A model generated the notes under the pieces. It did not search any database. It worked only from the letters and a program-made list of their open reading frames with translations, and had not been told where the DNA came from. From assembly GCA_016280595.1 (NCBI GenBank), contig JAEEHB010000015.1:1-64000 (forward strand): a stretch of DNA of 64,000 bases, in the 5' to 3' direction. This document shows, piece after piece, positions 53,073 through 61,924 of this stretch. Numbering within the stretch: position 1 is the stretch's first letter; every line of letters starts with the position of its first letter. The position numbers were made by a program, and so were the translations under genes. The stretch is from Clostridiaceae bacterium. Lineage in GTDB: Bacteria > Bacillota > Clostridia > Oscillospirales > Acutalibacteraceae.

Positions 53073-54009
53073 AATCAAAGTTTTCGGCATAGTGGGTCCC
53101 ACCGCTTCGGGCAAGACCTCTCTGGCTGTTGAGGTCTGCAAAAGGCTCGGCGGCGAAGTTGTCTCCTGCGATTCAATGCAGATTTACAAGGGCATGGATA
53201 TTGCCACCGCCAAACCCACGCCCGAAGAAATGTGCGGCATACCTCATCACCTTATCGGTTTTCTCGACCCGACCGAGAGTTACAGCGTTGCCCGCTACTG
53301 CGAAGATGCCAAAAAAGCAATTGAAGAGATATCATCCGCCGGCAGGGTGCCGTTACTCGCGGGCGGCACGGGGCTCTATTATTCGTCGCTTGCCGACAAT
53401 ATCACTTTCTTTGAGGAAGAGGCGGACCTTGAATACCGCAGATTTCTTTTTGAAAGAGCGGAAAAAGAAGGCGCGCAGGTTCTTTACGACGAACTCCTCG
53501 AAGCGGACCCCGAAAGGGCGCAGACTCTCCACATAAACGATCTCAACCGCATAATTCGCGCGCTTGAGATACTGCACACCACAGGCAAAAGCATCACCCT
53601 GCAAAACAAAGAATCAAAACTTATCGAGTCTCCGTTTGAATTCAGAACGGTTTGCCTTGACGCGAAGGACAGACAGTTTCTCTATGACAGAATCAACGCC
53701 CGTGTTGACATTATGATGGAAAACGGGCTTCTTGAAGAAGCGGAGCGTTTCTTACACAGCGATATCGGCAACACCGCCGTGCAGGCGATAGGCTATAAAG
53801 AACTGAGGCCCTATTATGACGGCACGGCAACACTCGATGAATGCATCGAAAATCTTAAAATGCAGACAAGGCGTTACGCCAAGAGACAGCTTACCTGGTT
53901 CAGGCGCGACGAAAGGATAAAGACACTGTATATCGACGAAGTCACATCTTTGGATGAACTCGCCGGTGAAGCAATCAGATTTTTCACGGGAGAAAGTTAT
54001 GAGCAGTAA
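53059..54009 (+). CDS. miaA: tRNA dimethylallyltransferase
   Basis: This 316-residue enzyme adds the isoprenoid group to A37 of tRNAs, giving the substrate of MiaB. The P-loop is GPTASGKTS (about 13-20), with SCDSMQIYKGMDIATAKP and the tRNA-binding RRYAKRQLTWFRR-type segment. The start is TTG 53059 within mutL (14-base overlap); GGAAAAG is a weak binding site. It ends overlapping the HlyD-like gene by 11 bases. Confidence 0.95.
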   Translation: MAECKIKVFGIVGPTASGKTSLAVEVCKRLGGEVVSCDSMQIYKGMDIATAKPTPEEMCGIPHHLIGFLDPTESYSVARYCEDAKKAIEEISSAGRVPLLAGGTGLYYSSLADNITFFEEEADLEYRRFLFERAEKEGAQVLYDELLEADPERAQTLHINDLNRIIRALEILHTTGKSITLQNKESKLIESPFEFRTVCLDAKDRQFLYDRINARVDIMMENGLLEEAERFLHSDIGNTAVQAIGYKELRPYYDGTATLDECIENLKMQTRRYAKRQLTWFRRDERIKTLYIDEVTSLDELAGEAIRFFTGESYEQ

Positions 54010-55222
54010 AAAACTGACAAATGTGCTTGCAATAGCAATGGCTGTGATTATTCTCGGCTACCTTGCCATAAACGTAGTGAAAGGTCTCGGCAATTCCTAC
54101 AAAACCTCAACCGCATATATTCAGACCGTCTCCGAAACGGTGGACGCAAAACTGTTCATTATCCGTGAAGAGTCAATCATTGACACTGCGGACTCGGGCG
54201 TGATTGTGCCGCTTGCGGTAAACGGCGAAAAAGTCGGCAGCGGAAACGAGATTGCCGCTGTGTTTACCGACGATACTTCAGCAGAAAACTATTCAAAGAC
54301 AATAACGCTCGAAAAGAAACTCGAAACCTACCGCAAAATCAACAGCCAGGTAAGGCTCGCAAATCTCGACCTTAAAAAACTCACGAGAGAAATCAACGGC
54401 GAATTCAATACAATTCTCGGCGCCGTTTATGACAACGATTTTTCCGACCTTTCGGAAAATGAACTTTCTTTCAGCGAGATGCTTTCGAGAAAAGATATTT
54501 CGCTCGGCTATGAAGTTGACTGCTCGGATGTCATTTCATCCCTTGAGAGCGAAATCGATGCCCTCAAAGTCAAAGCCCCCTCGCAGGTTATCACCGCCGA
54601 TTCCGCCGGTTATTTTGTTTCAAGGCTTGACGGCTACGAAAACAAAATCACCGCCGCGAACATAGATGAACTCACACCCGAAGAACTCAAAGACGCCCTT
54701 GACAGCACAAAGAAGAGCGAAGACAAAAACGCCATGGGCAAACTCATCACCGGATATGAATGGTATGCTGCGGCAATTGTTGACACTGCGCAGCTCGCAG
54801 GTATCGAGGTCGGCAGAAAAGTTCAGCTCGTGCTCGGTGATAAAGAAGGCGACACCGTCAACGCAAAAGTCTATTCCAAGAACAAGGTTGACGGGGAAGA
54901 CAGTACCATGATTGTTTTCAGGTGCAGTGAAATGAACGAAAGACTTTCAATGATGCGCAAGGTCACCGGCAAAATCGTGCTCAGAAGTTACTCGGGCATC
55001 AAACTCAGAAAGAACGCCGTTCATTTCAACGAAGAGGGCAAAGAGGGCGTATATATCATTGAAGGCAATGTCATCAAGTTCAATCTCATCGAGGAAGTTT
55101 ATTCAGACGAAGAGTATGTGATTGCTGATGTTGAAAAAGCCGGCTTGCCCGGATGGCTTTCACAGTACGACGAAGTGATTGTTGCCGGAAAGGATCTTGA
55201 AAATGGAAAAGTTATCGGCTGA
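53999..55222 (+). CDS. HlyD-like membrane-anchored protein in division cluster
   Basis: This 407-residue protein has an N-terminal membrane helix (LTNVLAIAMAVIILGYLAI), a beta segment (SETVDAKLFIIREESII), coiled-coil-like helices (EKKLETYRKINSQVRLANLD), and a biotinyl/lipoyl-like and beta-barrel part (VKAPSQVITADSAGYF, VGRKVQLVLGDKEG), the fold of HlyD/RND adaptor proteins. No transporter gene is adjacent. The same protein recurs before yggS-sepF in Clostridia, so a role in envelope assembly is plausible. ATG 53999 follows GGGAGA and overlaps miaA. Confidence 0.82.
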   Translation: MSSKKLTNVLAIAMAVIILGYLAINVVKGLGNSYKTSTAYIQTVSETVDAKLFIIREESIIDTADSGVIVPLAVNGEKVGSGNEIAAVFTDDTSAENYSKTITLEKKLETYRKINSQVRLANLDLKKLTREINGEFNTILGAVYDNDFSDLSENELSFSEMLSRKDISLGYEVDCSDVISSLESEIDALKVKAPSQVITADSAGYFVSRLDGYENKITAANIDELTPEELKDALDSTKKSEDKNAMGKLITGYEWYAAAIVDTAQLAGIEVGRKVQLVLGDKEGDTVNAKVYSKNKVDGEDSTMIVFRCSEMNERLSMMRKVTGKIVLRSYSGIKLRKNAVHFNEEGKEGVYIIEGNVIKFNLIEEVYSDEEYVIADVEKAGLPGWLSQYDEVIVAGKDLENGKVIG

Positions 55223-55937
55223 TCCTAAGTTTACCGACATAGAAGAAAACCTCAAGGTCATAAGGGAGAGGGTAGGCGACGCCGCCGTCAGAAGCGGCAG
55301 AAAGCCGGAAGATGTTCACCTGATGGCAGTAACCAAGACCGTAGCCCCGGTTTACATCAACCACGCGCTCTCCTGCGGCATTGACCTCATAGGCGAGAAC
55401 AGGGTACAGGAATTTCTCGAAAAAGAACCCGACCTGAATCTTGAAGGCGTGTCCGCCCATCTCATAGGTCACCTGCAGACAAACAAAGTCAAGAAAATAG
55501 TCGGCAAGGTTGATGTGATACAGAGCGTTGATTCCTTAAACCTCGCCCGTGAGATTTCAAAGCACGCAAAAAACGCAGGCATCACACAGGATATCCTGGT
55601 TGAAATCAATGCCGGGTGCGAGTGGAGCAAGTTCGGTTTTGAGCCCGCTGAAACTCCCGAAAGAGTGGCGGAAATCGCCGAAATCGAAGCGATCAGGGTA
55701 CGCGGTCTTATGAGTGTGGCCCCCATTTGCGAGGATAAACGCGAATTATTAAAAATTTTTGAAAATATATATAATATATTTGTTGACATAAAGGCGAAAA
55801 AATCGGATAATATTCTTATGGATATTCTCTCAATGGGCATGTCCGGCGATTACGAAGAGGCAATACTTTCCGGGGCCAACCTTGTCAGAGTAGGCTCGGC
55901 AATATTCGGCCCGAGAATTTATTACGATAAACACTGA
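55203..55937 (+). CDS. yggS: YggS-family PLP-binding protein
   Basis: This 244-residue protein has the PLP lysine in HLMAVTKTVAP, followed by GENRVQEFLEK, HLIGHLQTNKVKK, and SMGMSGDYEEAI, all typical of YggS/YlmE/PLPHP, which maintains vitamin B6 balance. The start ATG 55203 has AAGGA at 55190-55194 and overlaps the HlyD-like stop by 20 bases. The region 55745-55815 is unusually AT-rich for this gene and holds a candidate promoter for sepF. YlmE-SepF adjacency is conserved in Gram-positive bacteria. Confidence 0.95.
   Translation: MEKLSADPKFTDIEENLKVIRERVGDAAVRSGRKPEDVHLMAVTKTVAPVYINHALSCGIDLIGENRVQEFLEKEPDLNLEGVSAHLIGHLQTNKVKKIVGKVDVIQSVDSLNLAREISKHAKNAGITQDILVEINAGCEWSKFGFEPAETPERVAEIAEIEAIRVRGLMSVAPICEDKRELLKIFENIYNIFVDIKAKKSDNILMDILSMGMSGDYEEAILSGANLVRVGSAIFGPRIYYDKH
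55783..55811 (+). promoter_or_regulatory. Internal SigA promoter inside yggS, upstream of sepF
   Basis: TTGACA (55783-55788), 17-bp spacer, GATAAT (55806-55811), with an AT-rich stretch just upstream (55745-55782) that could act as an UP element. It lies about 165 bases before the sepF ATG, within the yggS reading frame. Confidence 0.65.
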
Positions 55938-55973
55938 TAATAATTCACGCTTTAACATAAGGAGGACAAAACA

Positions 55974-56456
55974 ATGAATTTTAAAGAAAAATGGCAAAGC
56001 TGGATCAATTCGACCGATGACGGCTACGTAAACGCCGACGAGGAAGAATATGATGAAGAGTTTGATTTCAGCCCCAATGCTGCCGAAGAGCCCGCACAGC
56101 CCGCAAAGTCTTCTCCCTTCCACAGCAGACAGGACAGATCAAATGTCGTAAGTATCAACGGCCCCAAAGCCGCTGCTTCCACAAAGCCGAAGGTAGTTTT
56201 CCAGCAGATTGACAGTTTCGATGATGTTACCAAGGTAGCGGACATTCTCAAAGAGAAGAGAATCGTTGTGCTTAACCTTGAAACCTGCCCTCTGTCCGAT
56301 GCGCAGAGAATCATCGACGTGCTTTACGGTGTATCATACGCCAATGACGGCGATTTCAAAAAGGTTGCCGGCAGAGCATATATCATTACTCCCAACAACG
56401 TTCCTGTTACCGGTGAACTCGGCGAAACCTTCACCGGCGCAGATGCAGAATTTTAA
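55974..56456 (+). CDS. sepF: Cell division protein SepF
   Basis: This 160-residue protein has a SepF domain at its C-terminus (VVLNLETCPLSDAQRIIDVL, GRAYIITPNNV) that forms rings and binds FtsZ, and an N-terminal membrane-binding amphipathic helix (NFKEKWQSWINS). The linker is acidic (DEEEYDEEFDF). AAGGAGG gives a strong start. It is the membrane anchor for the Z-ring. divIVA follows 14 bases later. Confidence 0.95.
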   Translation: MNFKEKWQSWINSTDDGYVNADEEEYDEEFDFSPNAAEEPAQPAKSSPFHSRQDRSNVVSINGPKAAASTKPKVVFQQIDSFDDVTKVADILKEKRIVVLNLETCPLSDAQRIIDVLYGVSYANDGDFKKVAGRAYIITPNNVPVTGELGETFTGADAEF

Positions 56457-56470
56457 TTCAGAGAGGTCAG

Positions 56471-57700
56471 GTGTCTAATATGATCAGACCCGAACAGATT
56501 GCCAACGCGAAATTCACACCCGTAAGCGCAGGCACTTACAGCGCGGAAGAGGTTGACGCTTTTCTTGCAACGGTAGCCGAGGCTTATGCGGCCATGCAGA
56601 ATCAGAACAGTTCCCTCATCAAAAAGATCAGTATCCTTGCCGAAAAGGTAGAGGAATACCGCAAGAATGAGGACGCTATCAAAAACGCACTGCTTGACGC
56701 TCACAAAATGGCTGAGAGCGTTAACAAAGAAGCGAGCGAAAAAGCAAACGCCGTTCTTACCGATGCTCAGGCGAAGGCCAAGGAGATTTCCGACAATGCT
56801 TCAAAGCACGCGGACGAACTTGCCAATGCCGCGCGCACACAGGCGGGCGATATCGTCAACAACGCAAGGACCGCTGTCGCTTCCCTCACCGAAAGAGCAG
56901 AGAAAGAAGCAGCCGGCAAGGTTGCCGCCGCTCAGGCTCAGGCAGAGGAGATAGTAGGCGAGAGCAGAGCAAAGTATGAGTTCTACACCTCCGAACTTGA
57001 AAAAATCAAGGAAGAGATGAACCGCTTCAAAGCGATGGTGGAAAAACTCTGCAGCGATAACAACATTGATTTCAGCACCGTTATTCCCGCCGTTACAGCG
57101 GTAGAGCGCTCTGTTGAAAAGGTTGATGAGTTCGTTGCTCAGGAATTCGCTCCTGCAGCCGAAGAAAAGCCCGAAGAGATTCCCGCCGAGCCCGAAATAA
57201 TTGAAGAGGTTATTGAAGAGCCCGCAGAGGAAATCGCAGAGCCCGCTCCCCAGGCAATCGCCGAGGAAGAAGCGGACGAAGAAGACGATGACGCCGATGA
57301 AGGAGCATCCCTTCCTCCCGTAGAAATCACGAGCGCGGAAGATGAAGATGACGGTCTTAAAATTCCCGTTAAAGCCGACAGCGCGGATAAACCGGATGAC
57401 GACGACGACCTCTTCGCTCTCTTTGACGAAGAGCCCGCAGGCAAGTTTGATTTTGCCTCCGATATAGACAATATTCTTCCCGACATCCCCGTAAGCGCTC
57501 CCGCAGCCGCTCCTGCAGCTGATTCATCCGATTTCGATTTCTCGGGTTTTGATGATTCACCCGCTCAGGCTGACGATGATGACGATTTCGAAAAGAAAAT
57601 CAGCGAGAGCATAGGCGTTCTTGATGATGATTCCGCTTCAGGCGCCGATGACGGCGATGACGACATCACTTCACTGTTTGACAGCCTTTTTGATGATTGA
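56471..57700 (+). CDS. divIVA: DivIVA with long acidic C-terminal region
   Basis: This 409-residue protein has the DivIVA membrane-binding N-terminus (FTPVSAGTYSAEEVDAFL), a coiled coil to about 200 (NKEASEKANAVLTDAQAKAK), and then about 200 residues dominated by Asp, Glu and Pro with short aromatic patches (DDLFALFDEEP, SDFDFSGFD, end TSLFDSLFDD). Bacillus DivIVA has about 164 residues, so the acidic half is an extension. The start is GTG 56471 placed after AGAGG. It marks division sites and cell poles. lspA overlaps the stop. Confidence 0.93.
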   Translation: MSNMIRPEQIANAKFTPVSAGTYSAEEVDAFLATVAEAYAAMQNQNSSLIKKISILAEKVEEYRKNEDAIKNALLDAHKMAESVNKEASEKANAVLTDAQAKAKEISDNASKHADELANAARTQAGDIVNNARTAVASLTERAEKEAAGKVAAAQAQAEEIVGESRAKYEFYTSELEKIKEEMNRFKAMVEKLCSDNNIDFSTVIPAVTAVERSVEKVDEFVAQEFAPAAEEKPEEIPAEPEIIEEVIEEPAEEIAEPAPQAIAEEEADEEDDDADEGASLPPVEITSAEDEDDGLKIPVKADSADKPDDDDDLFALFDEEPAGKFDFASDIDNILPDIPVSAPAAAPAADSSDFDFSGFDDSPAQADDDDDFEKKISESIGVLDDDSASGADDGDDDITSLFDSLFDD

Positions 57701-58218
57701 TTGATATGTTTCAGACAGTTTCTCTGATTATTATTGCTTTGCTTGTCGGTCTTGACAGGGCAAGCAAAATAATTGCGACCGGCGCATTAAAGGGCGGCGA
57801 AGGTAAAGAGTTTCTTTTCGGCCTTTTCAGGCTCAGGTATGCGGAAAATACGGGAGCCGCTTTCAGTTCCTTTTCCGATAATACCGCCTTGCTTTCGGTG
57901 TTCACGGTGCTCGTACTTGTTCTCTGCTTTTTTGTTCTCCTGAGCAGAAAAACAAAATCCCTGTTTGCATCAGCCTGTCTCATCCTGATTATCGCGGGCG
58001 GCACGGGCAATGTGATTGACAGGATTGCTAAGGGCTTCGTGGTTGATTTCATTGAGCCGCTGTTTATGAATTTTGCAGTGTTCAATGTTGCCGATATATT
58101 TGTTACCGTCGGCGCCGCGCTTCTGATTGTCTATGAAATCAGAGAACTGATTCTGGAAAAGAAACATGGTAAAACCGATCCTGCCGAAGGCGGGAAAGGC
58201 GAAACGGAAAATGATTGA
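57697..58218 (+). CDS. lspA: Lipoprotein signal peptidase
   Basis: This protein of about 173 residues is signal peptidase II, with four membrane helices and the catalytic aspartates in GTGNVIDRIAKG and VFNVADIFVTVG. It cleaves prolipoprotein signals, such as that of the lipoprotein at 13539. The start is uncertain: TTG 57697 overlaps the divIVA stop, and ATG 57706 is an alternative; neither has a good binding site, so coupled translation is likely. The order divIVA-lspA-rluD is standard. Confidence 0.94.
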   Translation: MIDMFQTVSLIIIALLVGLDRASKIIATGALKGGEGKEFLFGLFRLRYAENTGAAFSSFSDNTALLSVFTVLVLVLCFFVLLSRKTKSLFASACLILIIAGGTGNVIDRIAKGFVVDFIEPLFMNFAVFNVADIFVTVGAALLIVYEIRELILEKKHGKTDPAEGGKGETEND

Positions 58219-59161
58219 AAAGATTACTTCGTTTGAATACAACGAACCTTTGTCCATAAAAATAGACGGAGACATGGCGCAGGAAAGGGCAGACAAAATC
58301 CTTTCCTGCGTACTTGAAGGTTATTCCAGGTCATTCATCCAGAGCCTGTTTTCGGATTCGCTCGTACATTGCTCGGGCAAATGTATCACCAAGAGTTACA
58401 GGCCCAAAGCAGGAGATGTAATCGAATTCACGGTGAAGGAGCCCGAAGAGATTTCTCTTGAAAAAGAGAATATCCCGCTTGACATTGTCTATGAGGATGA
58501 ATGTATGCTTGTTGTCAACAAGCAGAAGGGCCTCGTTGTTCATCCGGCTCCCGGCCACACATCCGGCACTCTTGTCAACGCTCTGCTTTACCACTGCGAC
58601 GGCAAACTGTCGGGTATCAACGGAGCTGTAAGGCCCGGAATAGTACACAGAATTGACAAAGACACGAGCGGTCTTCTGCTCGTTGCAAAAAACGATGCCG
58701 CTCATCTCTCACTGTCGGAGCAGATAAGGGAGCACACATTCCACAGGGAATACAGGACTGTCGTTCACGGCACCTTTAAGGATGCCGCAGGCACGGTAAA
58801 TGCTCCCATAGGCAGAAGCACTGCCGACAGAAAAAAGATGTGCGTCACCGATAAAAACTCAAAAAGCGCTGTTACACATTATGAAGTTCTGCAGACATTC
58901 GATAAGTTTTCTTATCTTAAATGTGTGCTTGAAACAGGCAGAACTCATCAGATAAGAGTGCACATGGCTTATTTAGGCCATCCCGTTGCAGGCGACCCGG
59001 TTTACGGCCCCAAAAACGGAGTTGACCTGGGCGGTCAGTGCCTCCACGCGGCAGTGCTCGAATTTGATCACCCTTTATCGGGAGAGAGAATAAGACTCGA
59101 AGCGCCCCTGCCGGACTGGTTTGAGGCGTTTTTAACTAAAATCGAACACACGAGAGGATAA
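58211..59161 (+). CDS. rluD: 23S rRNA pseudouridine synthase, RluD family
   Basis: This 316-residue protein has an S4 domain (ERADKILSCVLEGYSRSFIQ) and a catalytic domain with the active Asp in VHRIDKDTSGLLLVAKN. It forms pseudouridines in helix 69 of 23S rRNA. ATG 58211 is used; it overlaps lspA by eight bases. The C-terminal CLHAAVLEFDHP segment is typical of RluA/RluD enzymes. Confidence 0.95.
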   Translation: MIEKITSFEYNEPLSIKIDGDMAQERADKILSCVLEGYSRSFIQSLFSDSLVHCSGKCITKSYRPKAGDVIEFTVKEPEEISLEKENIPLDIVYEDECMLVVNKQKGLVVHPAPGHTSGTLVNALLYHCDGKLSGINGAVRPGIVHRIDKDTSGLLLVAKNDAAHLSLSEQIREHTFHREYRTVVHGTFKDAAGTVNAPIGRSTADRKKMCVTDKNSKSAVTHYEVLQTFDKFSYLKCVLETGRTHQIRVHMAYLGHPVAGDPVYGPKNGVDLGGQCLHAAVLEFDHPLSGERIRLEAPLPDWFEAFLTKIEHTRG

Positions 59162-59171
59162 ACAGCAGTAA

Positions 59172-60005
59172 ATGGAAACAGAATCCTTACTGGGCAACTG
59201 GCTCGTGACATCGGATATAGACGGCACGCTCAATAATAAAAAGAGAGAACTTCCGCGCAGAAATCTTGAAGCCATCACGGAATTCGTGAAAAAAGGCGGA
59301 AAGTTCACTCTCGCGTCAAGCCGCAGTCCGCAGTCCATGCGCCGTCACTATGAAAAACTGCCCATAGACATCCCCGCCGTGGTTATTAACGGCGCGGGAA
59401 TATATGATTACACCAAAGAGGAAATGATTTATTTCAGCCCCTTGAGCCAGAAGGCTATGGAGGACCTCTGCGCAGTCGCGAAGAAGTACCCGACCATAGA
59501 CGAGGTTGTTGTAACAAAAGACGACCTTTTTATTTCCGGGCTCGGCCTGTGGGGTATGATTTATGTCATAGCCGATAAACTCGACCACAAGATAATCCAT
59601 AAGATTAAAGATGTGCCCAAAGAAAACTGGGGCAAGGTTATCTTTTCGGGCCCTCCGTGGAGAGTCAGAAATGTAAAGAAACGCCTTGAAAAGATTCCCG
59701 ACGCCGACTTTATAGTCGTGCCCACATCCATAGTCAGTTTCGAGGTGCTCGCCAAAGGGACTCACAAGGGTTCGGCGGTGCTCCGCCTTGCGGCAATGCT
59801 CGGTATAGACCCCGACCATACCGCTGCGATAGGCGATTACTATAATGACTATGAAATGCTTACACACGTCGGCATAGCAGCCTGCTGCGGGCAGGCGCCC
59901 AGGGCAATAAAGGATATCTGCGAATATGTCACCTGCCACTGTAATATCGGCGCGGTTGCGGATTTCCTCGATTATTTCGAAAGAAAACTTAAGCAAAACA
60001 GTTAA
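59172..60005 (+). CDS. Cof-type HAD phosphatase
   Basis: This 277-residue hydrolase has the HAD nucleophile motif DIDGTLN (about 15-21), the cap domain, and motif IV GDYYNDYEML near 217. It belongs to the Cof/YidA subfamily, which dephosphorylates sugar phosphates or flavin precursors. The substrate is unknown. It lies before the split transketolase, possibly fitting a sugar-phosphate role. Confidence 0.92.
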   Translation: METESLLGNWLVTSDIDGTLNNKKRELPRRNLEAITEFVKKGGKFTLASSRSPQSMRRHYEKLPIDIPAVVINGAGIYDYTKEEMIYFSPLSQKAMEDLCAVAKKYPTIDEVVVTKDDLFISGLGLWGMIYVIADKLDHKIIHKIKDVPKENWGKVIFSGPPWRVRNVKKRLEKIPDADFIVVPTSIVSFEVLAKGTHKGSAVLRLAAMLGIDPDHTAAIGDYYNDYEMLTHVGIAACCGQAPRAIKDICEYVTCHCNIGAVADFLDYFERKLKQNS

Positions 60006-60036
60006 CACTTCAAATATAAACGGGAGGTGAACTGCA

Positions 60037-60879
60037 ATGGATGCAGTTATAAGAAAACAGTTAAAAATCACCGCATGCAAAGCAAGAATGGGTATTGTTG
60101 AAGGAGTTTACAATGCCAAATCCGGTCACCCGGGCGGCTCTCTTTCCTGTGTGGACATCATTACCTATCTCTACTTCAACCACATGAATGTCGATCCTCT
60201 TGATCCCCGTAACGAGAACAGAGACAGGTTCGTTCTTTCAAAAGGTCACGCCGCCCCCGCTCTCTACTCCGTGCTTGCTCTCAAGGGCTTTTTCCCCGCA
60301 GAGTGGATAAAGACTCTCAGAAAGAGCGATTCAAACCTTCAGGGTCACCCGAGCATCAAATACACCCCCGGTGTTGATATGTGCACAGGCTCACTCGGTC
60401 AGGGCATATCCGCCGCCTGCGGTATGGCTCTGGGCGCAAAACTTGCAAAGAAAGACTTCAGAGTATATACAATCCTCGGTGACGGCGAAATTCAGGAAGG
60501 TCAGGTCTGGGAGGCGGCTATGTATGCCTCCGCCAAAGCGCTTGACAATCTTGTTGCTGTTGTTGACAATAACAATCTCCAGATTGACGGCACCGTTACC
60601 GAAGTCAATTCACCTTACCCGATAGTAGAAAAATTCAAGGCGTTCGGCTGGAATGTTATTGAGATTGACGCCCACTCGTTTGACGAGATTGACGCCGCTT
60701 TCAATTCCGCGCGAGAATTCAAGGGCAAGCCCACCTGCATAGTTGCCAAGTCAATCAAGGGCAAAGGCGTTTCCTATATGGAAAATATGGTTAACTGGCA
60801 CGGCGTTGCTCCCAACCAGGAGCAGTATGAGCAGGCTATGAGCGAACTCAATGCCGCGCTTGCCGAACTTGAAGCATAA
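60037..60879 (+). CDS. tktA: Transketolase, N-terminal subunit
   Basis: This 280-residue protein is the thiamine diphosphate-binding half of a split transketolase: SGHPGGSLS, SKGHAAPALY, and GDGEIQEGQVWEAAM, with NNN before the ThDP-magnesium site. It works with the product of 60966-61916 in the non-oxidative pentose phosphate pathway. GGGAGGTG gives a strong start. Confidence 0.95.
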   Translation: MDAVIRKQLKITACKARMGIVEGVYNAKSGHPGGSLSCVDIITYLYFNHMNVDPLDPRNENRDRFVLSKGHAAPALYSVLALKGFFPAEWIKTLRKSDSNLQGHPSIKYTPGVDMCTGSLGQGISAACGMALGAKLAKKDFRVYTILGDGEIQEGQVWEAAMYASAKALDNLVAVVDNNNLQIDGTVTEVNSPYPIVEKFKAFGWNVIEIDAHSFDEIDAAFNSAREFKGKPTCIVAKSIKGKGVSYMENMVNWHGVAPNQEQYEQAMSELNAALAELEA

Positions 60880-60914
60880 AATACAACATCATTTTCTTAC
60901 TATAACCAATATCA

Positions 60915-60946
60915 TTGCCGGGCGGTAATAGTCCGCTTGCCGGCAA
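60915..60946 (+). other. Intergenic hairpin between transketolase halves
   Basis: TTGCCGG-GCGG, loop TAATAGT, CCGC-(TTG bulge)-CCGGCAA forms an 11-bp stem without a T tract, seven to eight bases before the AGGTG of the second subunit. It could be an RNA processing or translation-tuning element. No terminator is expected. Confidence 0.55.
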
Positions 60947-60965
60947 GGGAAAGACAGGTGTAATT

Positions 60966-61916
60966 ATGGCTGATATAATCAAAACCGCAACCCGCGATGC
61001 TTACGGAAAGGCACTTGTGGAACTCGGCGCGGTAAATGACAAAGTGGTTGTTCTCGACGCAGATCTTGCGGCAGCCACTAAAACAGGAATGTTCAAAAAA
61101 GCATATCCGGACAGATTCATTGATTCCGGTATCTGCGAAAGCAATATGATGGGCGTTGCCGCAGGCCTCGCCACCACGGGCTTCACCGTATTCGCGAGCA
61201 CCTTTGCTATGTTTGCCGCGGGCAGAGCCTTCGAGCAGGTGAGAAACTCAATCGGCTACCCTCATCTCAATGTTAAAATCGGTGCCACTCACGCGGGTAT
61301 CTCCGTAGGCGAAGACGGCGCGAGCCATCAGTGCTGTGAAGATATAGGCCTTATGAGGACTATCCCGGGCATGACCATTATCAACCCCGCGGATGCCGTT
61401 GAAGCAAGAGCGGCTGTTCTTGCGGCGGCGGATTATGAGGGCCCCGTATATATGAGATTCGGCAGACTCGCCGTTCCCTGTGTATTTGATGAAAACTACA
61501 AGTTCGAATGGGGCAAAGCAGTTGTTCTGCGCGAGGGCAAGGATGTAACCATCTGCGCCACAGGTCTTATGGTAAATGAAGCAATCGAAGCGGCTAAGGC
61601 TCTTGCCGACGAAGGCATTGACGCCGAAGTTATCAACGTGCATACAATCAAGCCCCTTGACGCTCAGACAATACTCGCTTCCGCGGCAAAGACCGGCTGC
61701 ATCGTAACTGCCGAAGAGCATAATATAATCGGCGGTCTCGGCAGCGCGGTATGTGAAGCGGCCTGCGAGAGCGGCGCTCCCGTTCCCGTTGTGAGAGTGG
61801 GCGTAAATGATATATTCGGCAAATCCGGCCCTGCTGTAGAACTTCTTCATATCTACGGACTTGATGCCGCGAATATCGCCGCGAAAGCAAAAGCGGCCAT
61901 TTCTCTCAAAAAATAA
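60966..61916 (+). CDS. tktB: Transketolase, C-terminal subunit
   Basis: This 316-residue protein holds the pyrimidine-binding and C-terminal domains of transketolase (VVLDADLAAATKTGMF, ESNMMGVAAGLATTG, THAGISVGEDGASHQ, VNDIFGKSGPAVELL). It completes the ThDP active site of the N-terminal subunit. ATG 60966 is preceded by AGGTG at 60955-60959. The split form is common in Firmicutes and archaea. Confidence 0.95.
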   Translation: MADIIKTATRDAYGKALVELGAVNDKVVVLDADLAAATKTGMFKKAYPDRFIDSGICESNMMGVAAGLATTGFTVFASTFAMFAAGRAFEQVRNSIGYPHLNVKIGATHAGISVGEDGASHQCCEDIGLMRTIPGMTIINPADAVEARAAVLAAADYEGPVYMRFGRLAVPCVFDENYKFEWGKAVVLREGKDVTICATGLMVNEAIEAAKALADEGIDAEVINVHTIKPLDAQTILASAAKTGCIVTAEEHNIIGGLGSAVCEAACESGAPVPVVRVGVNDIFGKSGPAVELLHIYGLDAANIAAKAKAAISLKK

Positions 61917-61924
61917 GGTCTGTT

